DNA of 64,000 nucleotides from Bacillus pseudomycoides (GTDB lineage: Bacteria > Bacillota > Bacilli > Bacillales > Bacillaceae_G): contig NZ_NVOY01000003.1 in the NCBI RefSeq assembly GCF_002551005.1, positions 53,040-117,039 on the forward strand, read 5' to 3'. The notes under the pieces were generated by a model. The model was given only the letters and a program-made list of their open reading frames with translations, ran no database searches and was not told the DNA's origin. The position numbers were made by a program, and so were the translations under genes. Within the stretch, counting starts at the first letter, position 1, and each line of letters opens with the position of its first letter. This document shows, one piece after another, positions 44,167-53,067 of the stretch.

Positions 44167-45405
44167 TCATGTGAATTTATTCTCTAATTTTTGTTGAAAT
44201 GTTCTCTCCTGTTGCCGAAACACTTGACTACCGTGCTGAATAACCTTCGCTCCATATTTATTATTTAATTGCTCCATCACTGTCAAAAGCGGTTCTGCCT
44301 TCGCATCTTCTTCAAATGAAAATAAGTCAAGCTGCTTAATTGCTTCTGTTTTCCATTCTAATTCACAAGCGGTAATTCCGAGTAATCGAACAGGCTCACC
44401 ATCCCAATGTTTTTTCCATAATCGTATCGTTGCCTGAAAAATGTCGCGCCATTCCCAAATTGCATTGTCTAACATTTTACTGCGCGTAATCGTTCGACGA
44501 TTATAGTATTTAATCGTAATTTGAATATTATATGTAACAAGCGTACGTTTTTGTAATCTTCGGCTGACAGATTGAGACAAGCGCTCTAACGTACCTAATA
44601 ACTCCTGCTCTTCGTCTACATCTTTTGGCAGCGTTATAGAATTTCCGATCGTTTTATACTGCCCCATTTGACTCGGATCCACATCTCTATTATCGATACC
44701 ATTTGCACGTTTTTGTAAATCCAATCCATGATTTCCAATTACCGAACGAATAATAGAAGCTTTTCCAGTAGCTAAATCCCCAATCGTATGTATATGTACA
44801 CCTTTTAGTTTTTCTGCTGTTTTATTTCCAATTCCATGCATTTTTTCAACTGGAAGCGGCCAAAGCAGCTCTTGTATATCACGTTTACGAAGTACTGTAA
44901 TACCTAGAGGTTTTTTCATATCAGAGGCTGTTTTGGCTAGAAATAAGTTCGGAGCAATCCCAATGCTGCACGGAAGCTGTAATTCTGTGAGTAATGTTTG
45001 TTGAATCATTTGAGCAATTTCTAACGGCGAACCGAGCCCGTAGCAATCTGTAATATCTATATATCCTTCATCGATTGAGACCGGTTGAATTTTTTCTGTA
45101 AACCGTGCCAGAATTTGAAACAACGCAAAAGAAGCCTCTCGATATAACTCAAAGTTTGGATGCTTTACAATGAGTTCTGGGCATAGCCGCTTTGCCTCCC
45201 AAACAGGCATTGTTGCACGAACTCCCCTCGCTCTTGCTTCATAACTACACGTGACAATAATGCCTTTTCGTTCTTTCGCATTACCAGCTATCGCTAATGG
45301 TTTTCCTTGCAAAGATGCATCATGGGCAATTTCAACAGATGCATAAAAACAATTCATATCAACATGCAAAATGACACGGCCATTTTTCGGATACATTTCA
45401 CGCAT
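44167..45405 (-). CDS. dinB: DNA polymerase IV (Y family)
   Basis: 412-residue translesion polymerase, similar along its length to B. subtilis YqjH (PolY1). Palm motifs HVDMNCFYASVE and SIDEGYID carry the catalytic acidic residues; VTCSYEARARGV, PNLFLAKTASDMKKP, HGIGNKTAEKL (helix-hairpin-helix) and RTITRS (little finger) follow. A C-terminal QLDLFSFEEDAK is a beta-clamp-binding motif. ATG 45405 follows GGTGGTGAGAAAG. A LexA-like box lies between promoter and start. Confidence 0.94.
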   Translation of the reverse strand: MREMYPKNGRVILHVDMNCFYASVEIAHDASLQGKPLAIAGNAKERKGIIVTCSYEARARGVRATMPVWEAKRLCPELIVKHPNFELYREASFALFQILARFTEKIQPVSIDEGYIDITDCYGLGSPLEIAQMIQQTLLTELQLPCSIGIAPNLFLAKTASDMKKPLGITVLRKRDIQELLWPLPVEKMHGIGNKTAEKLKGVHIHTIGDLATGKASIIRSVIGNHGLDLQKRANGIDNRDVDPSQMGQYKTIGNSITLPKDVDEEQELLGTLERLSQSVSRRLQKRTLVTYNIQITIKYYNRRTITRSKMLDNAIWEWRDIFQATIRLWKKHWDGEPVRLLGITACELEWKTEAIKQLDLFSFEEDAKAEPLLTVMEQLNNKYGAKVIQHGSQVFRQQERTFQQKLENKFT

Positions 45406-45422
45406 CTTTCTCACCACCAAAG

Positions 45423-45434
45423 GAACGTTTGTTC
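45423..45434. promoter_or_regulatory. Candidate LexA (SOS) box of dinB
   Basis: GAACGTTTGTTC fits the core GAAC-N4-GTTC of Bacillus LexA/DinR boxes (the outer C/G positions do not match). It lies just downstream of the -10 box, where bound LexA would block transcription. Confidence 0.55.
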
Positions 45435-45437
45435 TTT

Positions 45438-45467
45438 ATTTTATCAAAAAACTTGTAAAAAAATCAA
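45438..45467 (-). promoter_or_regulatory. Candidate dinB promoter
   Basis: Minus strand TTGATT, 18 bases, TAAAAT. Confidence 0.5.
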
Positions 45468-45542
45468 TATTTGAAAGGATGGAATCGTTACTATATAGAA
45501 GTATGTCCAAATACGAAATCTAAGGGAGGAGAAAGAGAAGAA

Positions 45543-45743
45543 ATGACAACACATCTAAAACCACTTTATCTAATTTTACTAGTCATTTTCTTTTTGTTGC
45601 TCATCTATTTCCTACTTCCAATCATAGGCGTTGATGCTCACGGGCTTCTTACGTCTCTATTGTCATTTTCAACTTTGTACATTCTTCCATGGATTTTTCT
45701 GTACTGGTTTATCCGCTTTGTAAAGGCAATAGAATCAAAATAA
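45543..45743 (+). CDS. Small membrane protein, 66 residues
   Basis: Two hydrophobic segments (LYLILLVIFFLLLIYFLLPII and LLSFSTLYILPWIFLYWFI) joined by a short polar loop; no family recognised with certainty. ATG 45543 has a strong aagggaggagaaagagaag region upstream. It lies 25 bases before the broken MBL gene and may share its transcript. Confidence 0.6.
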   Translation: MTTHLKPLYLILLVIFFLLLIYFLLPIIGVDAHGLLTSLLSFSTLYILPWIFLYWFIRFVKAIESK

Positions 45744-45768
45744 CTAACACTCTTAAGGAGAGAAGAAA

Positions 45769-46689
45769 ATGAATGAAGAATTTGATAGCAAACATTTTAG
45801 AATCGAAAAAATTCGTAGCGGGATCTATGCAGCAATTGCAAAAGATGGTGGCGGTGCTGCAGCAAATGCTGGTTTTATTGATTTAGGGGATTAAACTATT
45901 ATTTTTGATACATTTAACACACAACAAGCAGCTGAAGATTTAAAATATGCAGCTGAAACGATAACAAATCAGCCCGTTACATGGGTGATCAACAGTCATT
46001 GGCACGGAGACCACATTCGAGGTAACCAAACGTTTCAGAATAGCACCATTATTTCAAGCGAAATGACATATAACGAAATGAAAACTACCCATCCATCAAG
46101 AATTAATAAACAAAAAAATGATATTGATGGCCTAAGAAATTATATTCGCTCTTTACAGGACCAAGTAACGCAAACTTATGATATGAACCTAGAACATCAA
46201 ATCAATTTTTTAAGTGAGTTAGAAATCTCATTACCTACACTAGAGTTAGTACTACCACAACAAACATTTAAAGATGAAGTCATGTTCCGTGGAACGAAAC
46301 GCAGTGCAAAGCCTTTCACATTAGGCGGCGGGCATTCCCTTTGCGACGCTATGCTGTATATTCCAGAAGATAAAGTGATATTTATGGGTAATTTATTATT
46401 TGTTGATTGCCATCCAACATTTTTTGAAGAATCAAATCTGGAAAATTGGATTCATATTTTAAAAGAGATTAACAGTATGGATATTGATATAGCCGTACCA
46501 GGTCATGGTTCGGTAGGTACAAAGAGTAATTTCTTACAAGTAATCGATTATATACATAACTTAACTGCAATTGCACAAAAACACAACGAGATCGAAACGA
46601 TTCCATTACCTAACGACTACAAAAATTGGCCTTCTCCGCAAATCTATCACCAAAATGTAAAAACACTAAAAGAACTATTGCATTGTTAA
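45769..46689 (+). pseudogene. Metallo-beta-lactamase-fold hydrolase interrupted by a nonsense codon
   Basis: ATG 45769 has taaggagagaagaaa upstream. Codon 42 (45892-45894) is TAA in the context IDLGD-stop-TIIFDTFNT; the frame then runs open to 46689. The metal motif NSHWHGDHIRGN lies after the stop, and PGHGSVG near the end, so the upstream 41 codons alone are useless. The GTG at 45985 could start a shorter protein but would lack the first strands of the MBL fold. Otherwise 306 codons with no other lesion, so the stop looks recent. Confidence 0.8.
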
Positions 46690-46694
46690 GCTAT

Positions 46695-46775
46695 ATAGAT
46701 CCATTTTAATTTTTCGACATAAAAACCGTTGCTATGCATGTTATCCATCTAAAAAGAAAAGGATTTATATGTCGT
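46695..46775 (-). repeat. Intergenic repeat family A, truncated
   Basis: Only one end is preserved: ccattttaatttttcgacat, gttgctatgcatgttatcca; the reciprocal end is missing. It begins just after the stop of the broken MBL gene. Confidence 0.6.
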
Positions 46776-46825
46776 TCTTTCAACTTGTATTTATATAATT
46801 GAAGAACATTTACGCGAAGTAATAA

Positions 46826-46859
46826 AAAAACGCATGGGTCATTTCACCCATGCGTTTTA
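46826..46859 (-). terminator. Terminator of the peptidase gene
   Basis: AAAACGCATGGGT / ACCCATGCGTTTT with T run on the minus strand. Confidence 0.88.
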
Positions 46860-46877
46860 GATTAGCTGATTCTTTGA

Positions 46878-47996
46878 TTACTTCGCTACTTCTTCAATAA
46901 TCGCAACAACCATCTCTGCTGTTTTTACTAGTTCTTCAACAGGAATTTTTTCGTTTGTTGTATGAATCTCTTCATAACCAACTGCTAAGTTTACTGTTGG
47001 AATACCGTGACCCGCAATTACGTTTGCATCACTACCGCCACCGCTTTGGTGAAGGGATGGTGTACGGCCGATTCTTTCAGCAGCACGTTTCGCAACTTCT
47101 ACAACGTGATCGTCATCAGCAAATTTAAATCCTGGGTACATTACTTTTACTTCTACTTCTGCTTCTCCGCCCATTTCTTTCGCTGTAGATTCAAATGCTT
47201 CTTTCATTTTGCGAACTTGCTCTTGCATTTTTTCGTCTACTAAAGAACGTGCTTCAGCAAAAATTTCTACATAGTCACAAACGATATTTGTTTGTGTACC
47301 ACCTTCAAAACGACCGATATTCGCAGTTGTTTCAGAATCAATGCGGCCAAGCGGCATTTTTGCAATAGATTTTGCTGCAATTGTAATTGCAGATACACCT
47401 TTTTCTGGTGCTACACCAGCGTGAGCTGTTTTCCCGCGAATAATTGCATTTACTTTCGCTTGTGTTGGTGCTGCAACAACGATTTCTCCAACTTTTCCAT
47501 CGCTGTCTAATGCATAACCATATTTCGCTGTAATGCGTTCACGATCTAATGCTTTTGCACCAACAAGACCTGATTCTTCACCAACTGTAATGATGAATTC
47601 TATTTTTCCGTGCGCAATGTTTTTCTCTTTTAACACGCGAATTGCTTCAAACATAGATGCAAGTCCAGCTTTATCATCAGCACCTAAAATTGTTGTACCG
47701 TCAGATACGATATAACCATCTTGAATAGAAGGCTTAATTCCTTTACCTGGAACAACTGTATCCATATGAGAAGTAAAGTAGATTGTGTCTACGCCTTCTT
47801 TTGTTGCTGGTAATGTACAAACTAAGTTACCAGCACCGTGACCAGTCTCACCCATTGTATCATCTTCAAATACTTCAACGCCTAAAGAAGAGAATTTTTC
47901 TGTTAACACTTTGCAAATCTCAGCTTCGTATTTTGTTTCAGAGTCTACTTGCACAAGTTCCATAAATTCATTCACTAAACGTTCTTGATTAATCAT
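46878..47996 (-). CDS. M20-family tripeptidase, PepT-like (YqjE)
   Basis: 372-residue zinc aminopeptidase of the M20 family. Motifs: FTSHMDTVVPG and LGADDKAGLA (zinc ligands), VGEESGLVGAKAL (catalytic Glu and ligand), YALDSDGKVGE, and HQSGGGSDANV. This set is the PepT-like group that includes B. subtilis YqjE, which fits the gene order; classical PepT is longer. Cytosolic tripeptide hydrolysis is expected. ATG 47996 after GGAGGCGTATTCTC. Confidence 0.88.
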   Translation of the reverse strand: MINQERLVNEFMELVQVDSETKYEAEICKVLTEKFSSLGVEVFEDDTMGETGHGAGNLVCTLPATKEGVDTIYFTSHMDTVVPGKGIKPSIQDGYIVSDGTTILGADDKAGLASMFEAIRVLKEKNIAHGKIEFIITVGEESGLVGAKALDRERITAKYGYALDSDGKVGEIVVAAPTQAKVNAIIRGKTAHAGVAPEKGVSAITIAAKSIAKMPLGRIDSETTANIGRFEGGTQTNIVCDYVEIFAEARSLVDEKMQEQVRKMKEAFESTAKEMGGEAEVEVKVMYPGFKFADDDHVVEVAKRAAERIGRTPSLHQSGGGSDANVIAGHGIPTVNLAVGYEEIHTTNEKIPVEELVKTAEMVVAIIEEVAK

Positions 47997-48147
47997 GAGA
48001 ATACGCCTCCTGCGTTATGTATGTAACAATGTCTATTATAACAGAATTCTACAAAAGTTTCGAAGGAGAAGATATATAAAGTGAAATTTTAATTAGTTGA
48101 AGCTTTTCCTTGCTAATTATACAATTCAAACTTTACAGGTTAAGCTC

Positions 48148-48298
48148 CATTGGGCGTGAGCATCTGGCCATGCATAGGGGTGGTTAGGCTTTTTTTGCCA
48201 CGTGCGAGGGTGAAAACGAAAGAAGGAAACTAATGCAGGTCATGTTTTATTGCCATATATCAACGACTTATATGTTGAAAAACTAAAATGGATGTATG
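48148..48298 (+). repeat. Intergenic repeat family A, plus orientation
   Basis: Degenerate copy: gggcgtgagcatctggccat, gcataggggtggttagg, tgccacgtgcgagg, gaaaacgaaag, acgacttatatgttg, aactaaaatgg. It occupies much of 47997-48384, which holds no other feature. Confidence 0.72.
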
Positions 48299-48384
48299 TA
48301 GAAAATGTCTCATAATAGACCCTTGTACCAAATTTCGTTTGTATATACAATAAGATTAAGGAGATTCGCAAGGAGGATCTAGAG

Positions 48385-48477
48385 ATGAGTAAAAAAATGC
48401 AAAAAATTATGGTTTATGTCATGTTAATTTCAATGCTTGTTACAACATTACTTACTGGCATAAGTATGTTTTGGTAA
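48385..48477 (+). CDS. prli42: Stressosome-associated small membrane protein Prli42
   Basis: 30-residue single-pass protein: MSKKMQKIMVYVMLISMLV then TTLLTGISMFW. Basic N-terminus, one membrane helix and hydrophobic tail match Prli42, the miniprotein that tethers the stressosome to the membrane in Listeria and is conserved in Bacillus. A strong caaggaggatctag site precedes ATG 48385 and a terminator follows directly. Confidence 0.8.
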   Translation: MSKKMQKIMVYVMLISMLVTTLLTGISMFW

Positions 48478-48478
48478 T

Positions 48479-48506
48479 AAAAGGGAGAGATATTCTCTCC
48501 CTTTTA
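48479..48506. terminator. Bidirectional terminator
   Basis: AAAAGGGAGAGA tat TCTCTCCCTTTT between convergent small genes. Confidence 0.88.
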
Positions 48507-48743
48507 TGTTGCCATAATAATAAGTCCTGCAATACTAAACGCAATTCCCATTCCAAGTGAAAGAACAAAGTTTGGATATTGCCGCTCATAATAAGCACTT
48601 AATGCAAAAGTAAAATTAAGAAGAGCGATAGAAAAGACAGCTAATGAAAATGGACATATATTAAAAGTTGCCAATATGAAAGTAATAAGTGCAAGAGCAC
48701 CAATTAAGAACTGAATGTATGGTAGTCTATGATTCATATACAT
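48504..48743 (-). CDS. Small integral membrane protein, 79 residues
   Basis: Three short hydrophobic segments (FLIGALALITFILAT, FSLAVFSIALLNFTFALSAY, FVLSLGMGIAFSIAGLIIMAT) with a YERQYPN loop. No family recognised with certainty; function unknown. ATG 48743 (or the second ATG 48737) follows AAAAGGAGTTGCTGTT. Confidence 0.6.
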   Translation of the reverse strand: MYMNHRLPYIQFLIGALALITFILATFNICPFSLAVFSIALLNFTFALSAYYERQYPNFVLSLGMGIAFSIAGLIIMAT

Positions 48744-48836
48744 AACAGCAACTCCTTTTCATCTAATCTTTATTTACACTGTATTCACGAGTAATACTAG
48801 TTCTCCTAATGGAAATTTCATTTTTTGTTATCCTCA

Positions 48837-49424
48837 TTAACGCATGTTATATGTACACATGTCAAGACAAGATATAATATAACAAAAAGCCAACATATAC
48901 TGCTGGCTTTCTTCGTAAGCAACGGCACCCTTTTCTTTCGCAAGCTGCTCAAATGATTTTTTTGATTTCACAATCCACACTTTTGTTCCAATAGGAATAC
49001 GATCGTACAAATACTCTACATCTTTTTTGTGCATTCGAATGCACCCTTGCGAAATGTACTTGCCAATGGAGCTTGGCTGATTTGTTCCGTGTATCCCATA
49101 TTTACTACCATCTGTACCCCGGGCATTAAAACCTATCCATCTTGAACCGAGCGGATTTGCCGGTGAACCACCTGGAATATTCTTCGCAATATAATACGGA
49201 TTTTTCGCCTTCATCACAACATCAAATGTACCTTCTGGCGTTAAATCATTCGTTTTACCTGTTGCAACTGGAAATGTATTTTGTATCTTTCCATCATAAA
49301 TATATGCAAGTTGATTCGTTTGTTTATTGACGATAATAAGCGGATCGCCAACACGCGGATTATCACCGAGCGGCCAAAGAGGCGATAGGGAAATAAATAA
49401 TATGAATGAAAGAAGATATGGCAT
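48837..49424 (-). CDS. L,D-transpeptidase (YkuD domain), probably stop-loss extended
   Basis: 195-residue exported peptidoglycan cross-linking or lipoprotein-attaching enzyme. A short signal or anchor (LLSFILFISLSPLWPLG) precedes the YkuD domain, with catalytic HGTNQPSSIGKYISQGCIRM containing His, Ser and Cys. The family normally ends soon after VWIVKSKKSFEQL; here 26 residues follow (from Tyr170) and run through an intrinsic terminator hairpin. One base change TAA to TAC at Tyr170 would explain this. ATG 49424 after AAGAAGGACGG. Confidence 0.85.
   Translation of the reverse strand: MPYLLSFILFISLSPLWPLGDNPRVGDPLIIVNKQTNQLAYIYDGKIQNTFPVATGKTNDLTPEGTFDVVMKAKNPYYIAKNIPGGSPANPLGSRWIGFNARGTDGSKYGIHGTNQPSSIGKYISQGCIRMHKKDVEYLYDRIPIGTKVWIVKSKKSFEQLAKEKGAVAYEESQQYMLAFCYIISCLDMCTYNMR
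48885..48911 (-). terminator. Terminator inside the extended L,D-transpeptidase ORF
   Basis: Minus strand AGCCAGCA gtata TGTTGGCT then TTTTTG; it lies upstream of the present stop codon. Confidence 0.8.
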
Positions 49425-49441
49425 AACTCATTCCGTCCTTC

Positions 49442-50410
49442 TTATATTAATTCTTTGATGTTATATTTCCCTATAAATCGACTTTTAATGAGTAAAAATT
49501 GCTCTATTTCATAGACGAGCTGAACGAGTTTAGCACGCGTTTCAAATTCTTCTCGTGTTTCTGGAAGCGGCATTTCTCGAAAGATTTCTCGCATCTCTTG
49601 AAGCTGTCTTAATGATATAACCCCTGTACTTTCTGGGCGAATGGCATTCCCGACATTTTCAATTACATCCGCCACCATACCCGCTTGTTCATATGACCAA
49701 GATAATGAAGCAACTAGCGGCATAACTCTTTCTAAAATTTCGAACTGTTGCTGGCGCATTTGAAAATAACGATAGTAATAATCATCTTCACGCATAAACT
49801 GGTTTTCCAGCTTTATAAAAGATACTTCTTTTGCCTTCTCAAGTAATGTTTCTGTTTCAATTAGCTCTTTTCCATTCCACACACTATCACGATTTCTTAA
49901 ATAGGCAGCCATTTCAAACAGAATCGTCTTAAAATTAGATTCTACTTTTTGTTGATACTCTTTTAACTCAATTTCAACGCTCGGCATGTACAAATTAATT
50001 AGCAAAGCAACACTAATTCCAACCGTTAAAATTGCAACCTCATTTCCAACAATTGGCCACGTAATTTTTTGCAGTGAATATAAATGAAAAACAATAACAG
50101 AGCTTGTAACAATTCCCTCTTGAATCTTAAGCATAACCGCACTCGGAATAAACAGAAGTAATAAAACCCCAATTGCTAACGGTGTATATCCTATTGATTC
50201 AAAAATAAAAAATGCAAATACCATAGAAAGTAAACAAGCTAAAAAGCGATGAATAGATACTTCTAATGATTTTCTTTTTGTATTTTGCACACATAAAATG
50301 ACAAGAATACCGGCTGAGCTATAAAACTCTAAATGAAGTAATTGAGCAATCCACACAGCCAAGGCAGTTCCAGCTGCTGTTTTCACTGTTCGATATCCAA
50401 TTTTAAACAT
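49442..50410 (-). CDS. yqjA: Aromatic acid exporter family membrane protein YqjA
   Basis: 322-residue protein with four to five N-terminal membrane segments (residues 1 to about 135) and a helical cytoplasmic C-terminal half, the architecture of the ArAE/FUSC-like family (DUF939) that includes B. subtilis YqjA. Export of aromatic acids is the family guess. ATG 50410 follows AATAGGAGCGTTAAC. It lies between the L,D-transpeptidase and the arginine transporter, as yqjA does near yqiXYZ in B. subtilis. Confidence 0.82.
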   Translation of the reverse strand: MFKIGYRTVKTAAGTALAVWIAQLLHLEFYSSAGILVILCVQNTKRKSLEVSIHRFLACLLSMVFAFFIFESIGYTPLAIGVLLLLFIPSAVMLKIQEGIVTSSVIVFHLYSLQKITWPIVGNEVAILTVGISVALLINLYMPSVEIELKEYQQKVESNFKTILFEMAAYLRNRDSVWNGKELIETETLLEKAKEVSFIKLENQFMREDDYYYRYFQMRQQQFEILERVMPLVASLSWSYEQAGMVADVIENVGNAIRPESTGVISLRQLQEMREIFREMPLPETREEFETRAKLVQLVYEIEQFLLIKSRFIGKYNIKELI

Positions 50411-50455
50411 GTTAACGCTCCTATTATGTACGGACTACTTTCAACATAAGTATAC

Positions 50456-50586
50456 AGTGAAACTTCCATCGGTGGGGGATTTTTTTCATCCCCCACCGAT
50501 GGTTAGCCCGCCCAATCGGGCTTTTACGGGCAGTTTCTTCCTTGCTTCTCTCTAAAGTCTTACTGCCCGCAAATAGCGGGATAAAG
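50456..50586 (+). repeat. Intergenic repeat family B, copy 5
   Basis: cagtgaaacttcc, hairpin ccatcggtgggggat / atcccccaccgatgg, ttagcccgcccaatcgggct, tactgcccgc...cgggataaag. Here it sits in a spacer and not at a gene end. Confidence 0.85.
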
Positions 50587-50614
50587 AAAAGGATGACACA
50601 ATGTCATCCTTTTT
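50587..50614 (-). terminator. Terminator of the arginine transporter operon
   Basis: AAAAGGATGACA / TGTCATCCTTTTT, right after the family B repeat. Confidence 0.8.
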
Positions 50615-50642
50615 CCCTTATTATTCACGTAACGTTTATATG

Positions 50643-51365
50643 TTACAACATTTTTTGCAAAAACTCTTGGGCACGTTTGCTTTCCGGCGCTGTAAAAAAT
50701 TGCTCTGGCTTCGCATCTTCTACAAGTTTCCCGCCATCTAAAAAGAGAACACGGTCTGCTACTTCTTTTGCAAAACCCATTTCGTGCGTAACGATTGCCA
50801 TTGTCATTCCTGTCGTTGCAAGAGATTTCATAACCTCTAATACTTCTTTCACCATCTCTGGATCTAGCGCTGAAGTCGGTTCATCAAATAGCATAACGTC
50901 CGGTTCCATTGCTAATGCTCTTGCAATTGCAACACGCTGTTTTTGTCCACCAGAAAGGCGATTTGGATAAGCATCCTTTTTCTCAAGTAATCCCACTTTT
51001 TCTAATAATTCTTCAGCTTTTTTTACCGCATCTTCCTTCGTAGTACCTTTTACAGTAAGAGGAGCATACGTAATATTTTCTAACACTGTCATATGAGGAA
51101 ATAAATGGAAATGTTGAAACACCATTCCAACATGCTGACGAACTTCCATAATGTTTGTATTAGGATTCGTTACCTCCTGATCACCAATACAAATTTGTCC
51201 GCTCGTTGGTTCTTCTAGTAAATTCATGCAACGTAAAAATGTTGATTTCCCTGAACCGGACGGCCCAATAATTGCTACGACTTCGCCTTGTCCAATTGTT
51301 GTTGTAATCCCTTTTAATACTTCGTTATTTCCAAATGATTTGTGAAGGTCATTTATTTTAATCAC
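50643..51365 (-). CDS. artM: Arginine ABC transporter ATP-binding protein ArtM
   Basis: 240-residue polar amino acid ABC ATPase: Walker [15 protein letters not shown]-loop [16 protein letters not shown], signature [16 protein letters not shown], Walker [15 protein letters not shown] and H-loop [12 protein letters not shown]. Overlaps artQ by 8 bases; starts at GTG 51365. Neighbours and size match B. subtilis ArtM (YqiZ). Confidence 0.93.
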   Translation of the reverse strand: MIKINDLHKSFGNNEVLKGITTTIGQGEVVAIIGPSGSGKSTFLRCMNLLEEPTSGQICIGDQEVTNPNTNIMEVRQHVGMVFQHFHLFPHMTVLENITYAPLTVKGTTKEDAVKKAEELLEKVGLLEKKDAYPNRLSGGQKQRVAIARALAMEPDVMLFDEPTSALDPEMVKEVLEVMKSLATTGMTMAIVTHEMGFAKEVADRVLFLDGGKLVEDAKPEQFFTAPESKRAQEFLQKML

Positions 51366-52017
51366 TTTTCTTCATTCTCCCTTCAACCGTTTTCCCAACG
51401 AATGTAAGAATAATAACAAGAATGTAATAAATCATACCGACAAATAATAGCGGTTCAAAATAAGACAATGTCTCGCCGCCAACAATATACGCACGGCGCA
51501 TTAAATCTGTTGCACCGATTACAGTAACTACCGCGGACTCTTTCGTTAATGTAACAAATTCATTTACTAATGCAGGTAAAATATTTTTTAATGCTTGCGG
51601 TAAAATAATATTTCGCATCATCTTTCCATATGGAATACCAAGTGCCATTGCCGCTTCTGTTTGTCCTTTATCAACTGCTTGAATTCCAGCACGAATCACT
51701 TCTGACATGTATGCGCCTGAATTTAAGCTAAATGCTAACACAGCTGCTAAAAATGCTGAAATATCATATCCTGTAATTTGCGGAAGACCATAATAAATAA
51801 GCATTAATTGTAGTACAAGCGGTGTACCGCGGAAAAGAGATGTATAAAAATCAGCAATTATACTTAAAACTTTTATTCTAGCAATTTTACAAAGCGCTAA
51901 TAACGTCCCTAGCGCAAAACCAAGCAAAGAAGCGACAGCTACAATCTTTAATGTTACTTCTAAGCCTTTTAATATATATGGTATTGAAGGCGTTATTTGT
52001 GAAAAATCCAAGTTCAT
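51358..52017 (-). CDS. artQ: Arginine ABC transporter permease ArtQ
   Basis: 219-residue HisMQ-type permease with about five membrane segments and the ATPase-contact motif [21 protein letters not shown] (EAA loop). [18 protein letters not shown] is typical of amino acid permeases of this group. ATG 52017 follows GGGAGGAATGACTTAGG; 36 bases after artP. Confidence 0.92.
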   Translation of the reverse strand: MNLDFSQITPSIPYILKGLEVTLKIVAVASLLGFALGTLLALCKIARIKVLSIIADFYTSLFRGTPLVLQLMLIYYGLPQITGYDISAFLAAVLAFSLNSGAYMSEVIRAGIQAVDKGQTEAAMALGIPYGKMMRNIILPQALKNILPALVNEFVTLTKESAVVTVIGATDLMRRAYIVGGETLSYFEPLLFVGMIYYILVIILTFVGKTVEGRMKKSD

Positions 52018-52053
52018 CCTAAGTCATTCCTCCCTAGAAGATGGAAAGGCGGC

Positions 52054-52833
52054 TTATTTCTCGCCGCCAAACCATTTCTTCACTAATTTATCCATTTCTC
52101 CATTTTCTTTCATTTTCTTAATTACTTTATTAAACTCCGCTGTCTTATCACTATTTTTCGGAAGCGCAATTGCTGAACCAGCTTCATCTGCAGCTTCTGG
52201 AATTTCCACACTCTTTAACTCTTTATTTTTTTCTAAATATCCTTTTGCTACTGTATCTTCTAAAATAATTGCATCAAAACGTCCTGCTTGAATTTCTTGA
52301 ATAAGTTCTGGTACACGGTCACGTCCTTCAGATTGGAACGATACTTGTTTTTGCAAATCTTTCGCCTTTTCTTCTTGGATAGATCCTGTTTGTACTCCTA
52401 CTTTTTTTCCTTTTAGATCTTGCAATGTTTTAATATTTGAACCTTCTTTAGAAATGATTACATTTTTAGCGACAAAATAAATATCTGTAAAGTCAGCATT
52501 TTTCTTACGCTCTGCTGTCGGTGTCATTCCAGCCATGATAAAGTCAACTTTCCCAGCCTCTAATGAGGCTAACAGCCCACCAAAATCCATATCTTTAATT
52601 TTCACTTTATAACCTAATTCTTTACTAATATAATTCATAACGTCGATATCAAAACCAATAATGTCTTCACTCTTTTTTGCGTCGACATATTCATACGGTT
52701 TGTAATCTGCAGACGTTCCCATAACTAACACTTTCTTATTATTATCACTTCCTGCATTTCCACCCTTACTACAAGCTGTAAATATACTTACGATTAAAAT
52801 AAGTGCAAGTGAAACTGATAAAAATTTCTTCAT
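52054..52833 (-). CDS. artP: Arginine ABC transporter substrate-binding lipoprotein ArtP
   Basis: 259-residue solute-binding lipoprotein; lipobox FTAC (Cys21), then family 3 binding-protein motifs GTSADYKPYEYVD, IIGFDIDVMNYISKELGY, DFIMAGMTPTAERKKNADFTD and GVQTGSIQEEKA. Arginine specificity is inferred from the artPQM order (B. subtilis yqiXYZ). First gene of the operon; ATG after AGGAGGAAAAGTA. Confidence 0.92.
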   Translation of the reverse strand: MKKFLSVSLALILIVSIFTACSKGGNAGSDNNKKVLVMGTSADYKPYEYVDAKKSEDIIGFDIDVMNYISKELGYKVKIKDMDFGGLLASLEAGKVDFIMAGMTPTAERKKNADFTDIYFVAKNVIISKEGSNIKTLQDLKGKKVGVQTGSIQEEKAKDLQKQVSFQSEGRDRVPELIQEIQAGRFDAIILEDTVAKGYLEKNKELKSVEIPEAADEAGSAIALPKNSDKTAEFNKVIKKMKENGEMDKLVKKWFGGEK

Positions 52834-52894
52834 TACTTTTCCTCCTAGTTAATGTATATTTAATTATTTTATAGAGTTTTTATTCGATGAATGT

Positions 52895-52923
52895 ATTGTA
52901 GCAATAAATTTATTTTTATGCAA
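52895..52923 (-). promoter_or_regulatory. Promoter of artPQM with AT-rich operator candidates
   Basis: Minus strand TTGCAT, 17 bases, TACAAT. The spacer and upstream DNA (TGCATAAAAATAAATTTATTGC; AAAATAAATTTATTTT) resemble ArgR/AhrC boxes. Confidence 0.6.
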
Positions 52924-53017
52924 TAAATAAAATAAAAATAAATTTATTTTTCTTTACACAACGTAAATAAACAAATACGCACTGCATAATTATATGCATA
53001 AACAATTCATATTATAC

Positions 53018-53056
53018 ATAAAAAAGAACCGTTAAGATTACATTCTTAACGGTTCT
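53018..53056 (-). terminator. Terminator of brxB
   Basis: AGAACCGTTAAGA / TTCTTAACGGTTCT with a T run on the minus strand. Confidence 0.88.
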
Positions 53057-53067
53057 AAAAACGTATA

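Noticed and set aside
45985-46689. Shorter intact MBL protein from GTG 45985
   Set aside because: It would lack the first beta strands of the fold and begin at the metal motif; the reading frame is continuous upstream apart from one stop, so a broken full-length gene is more likely.
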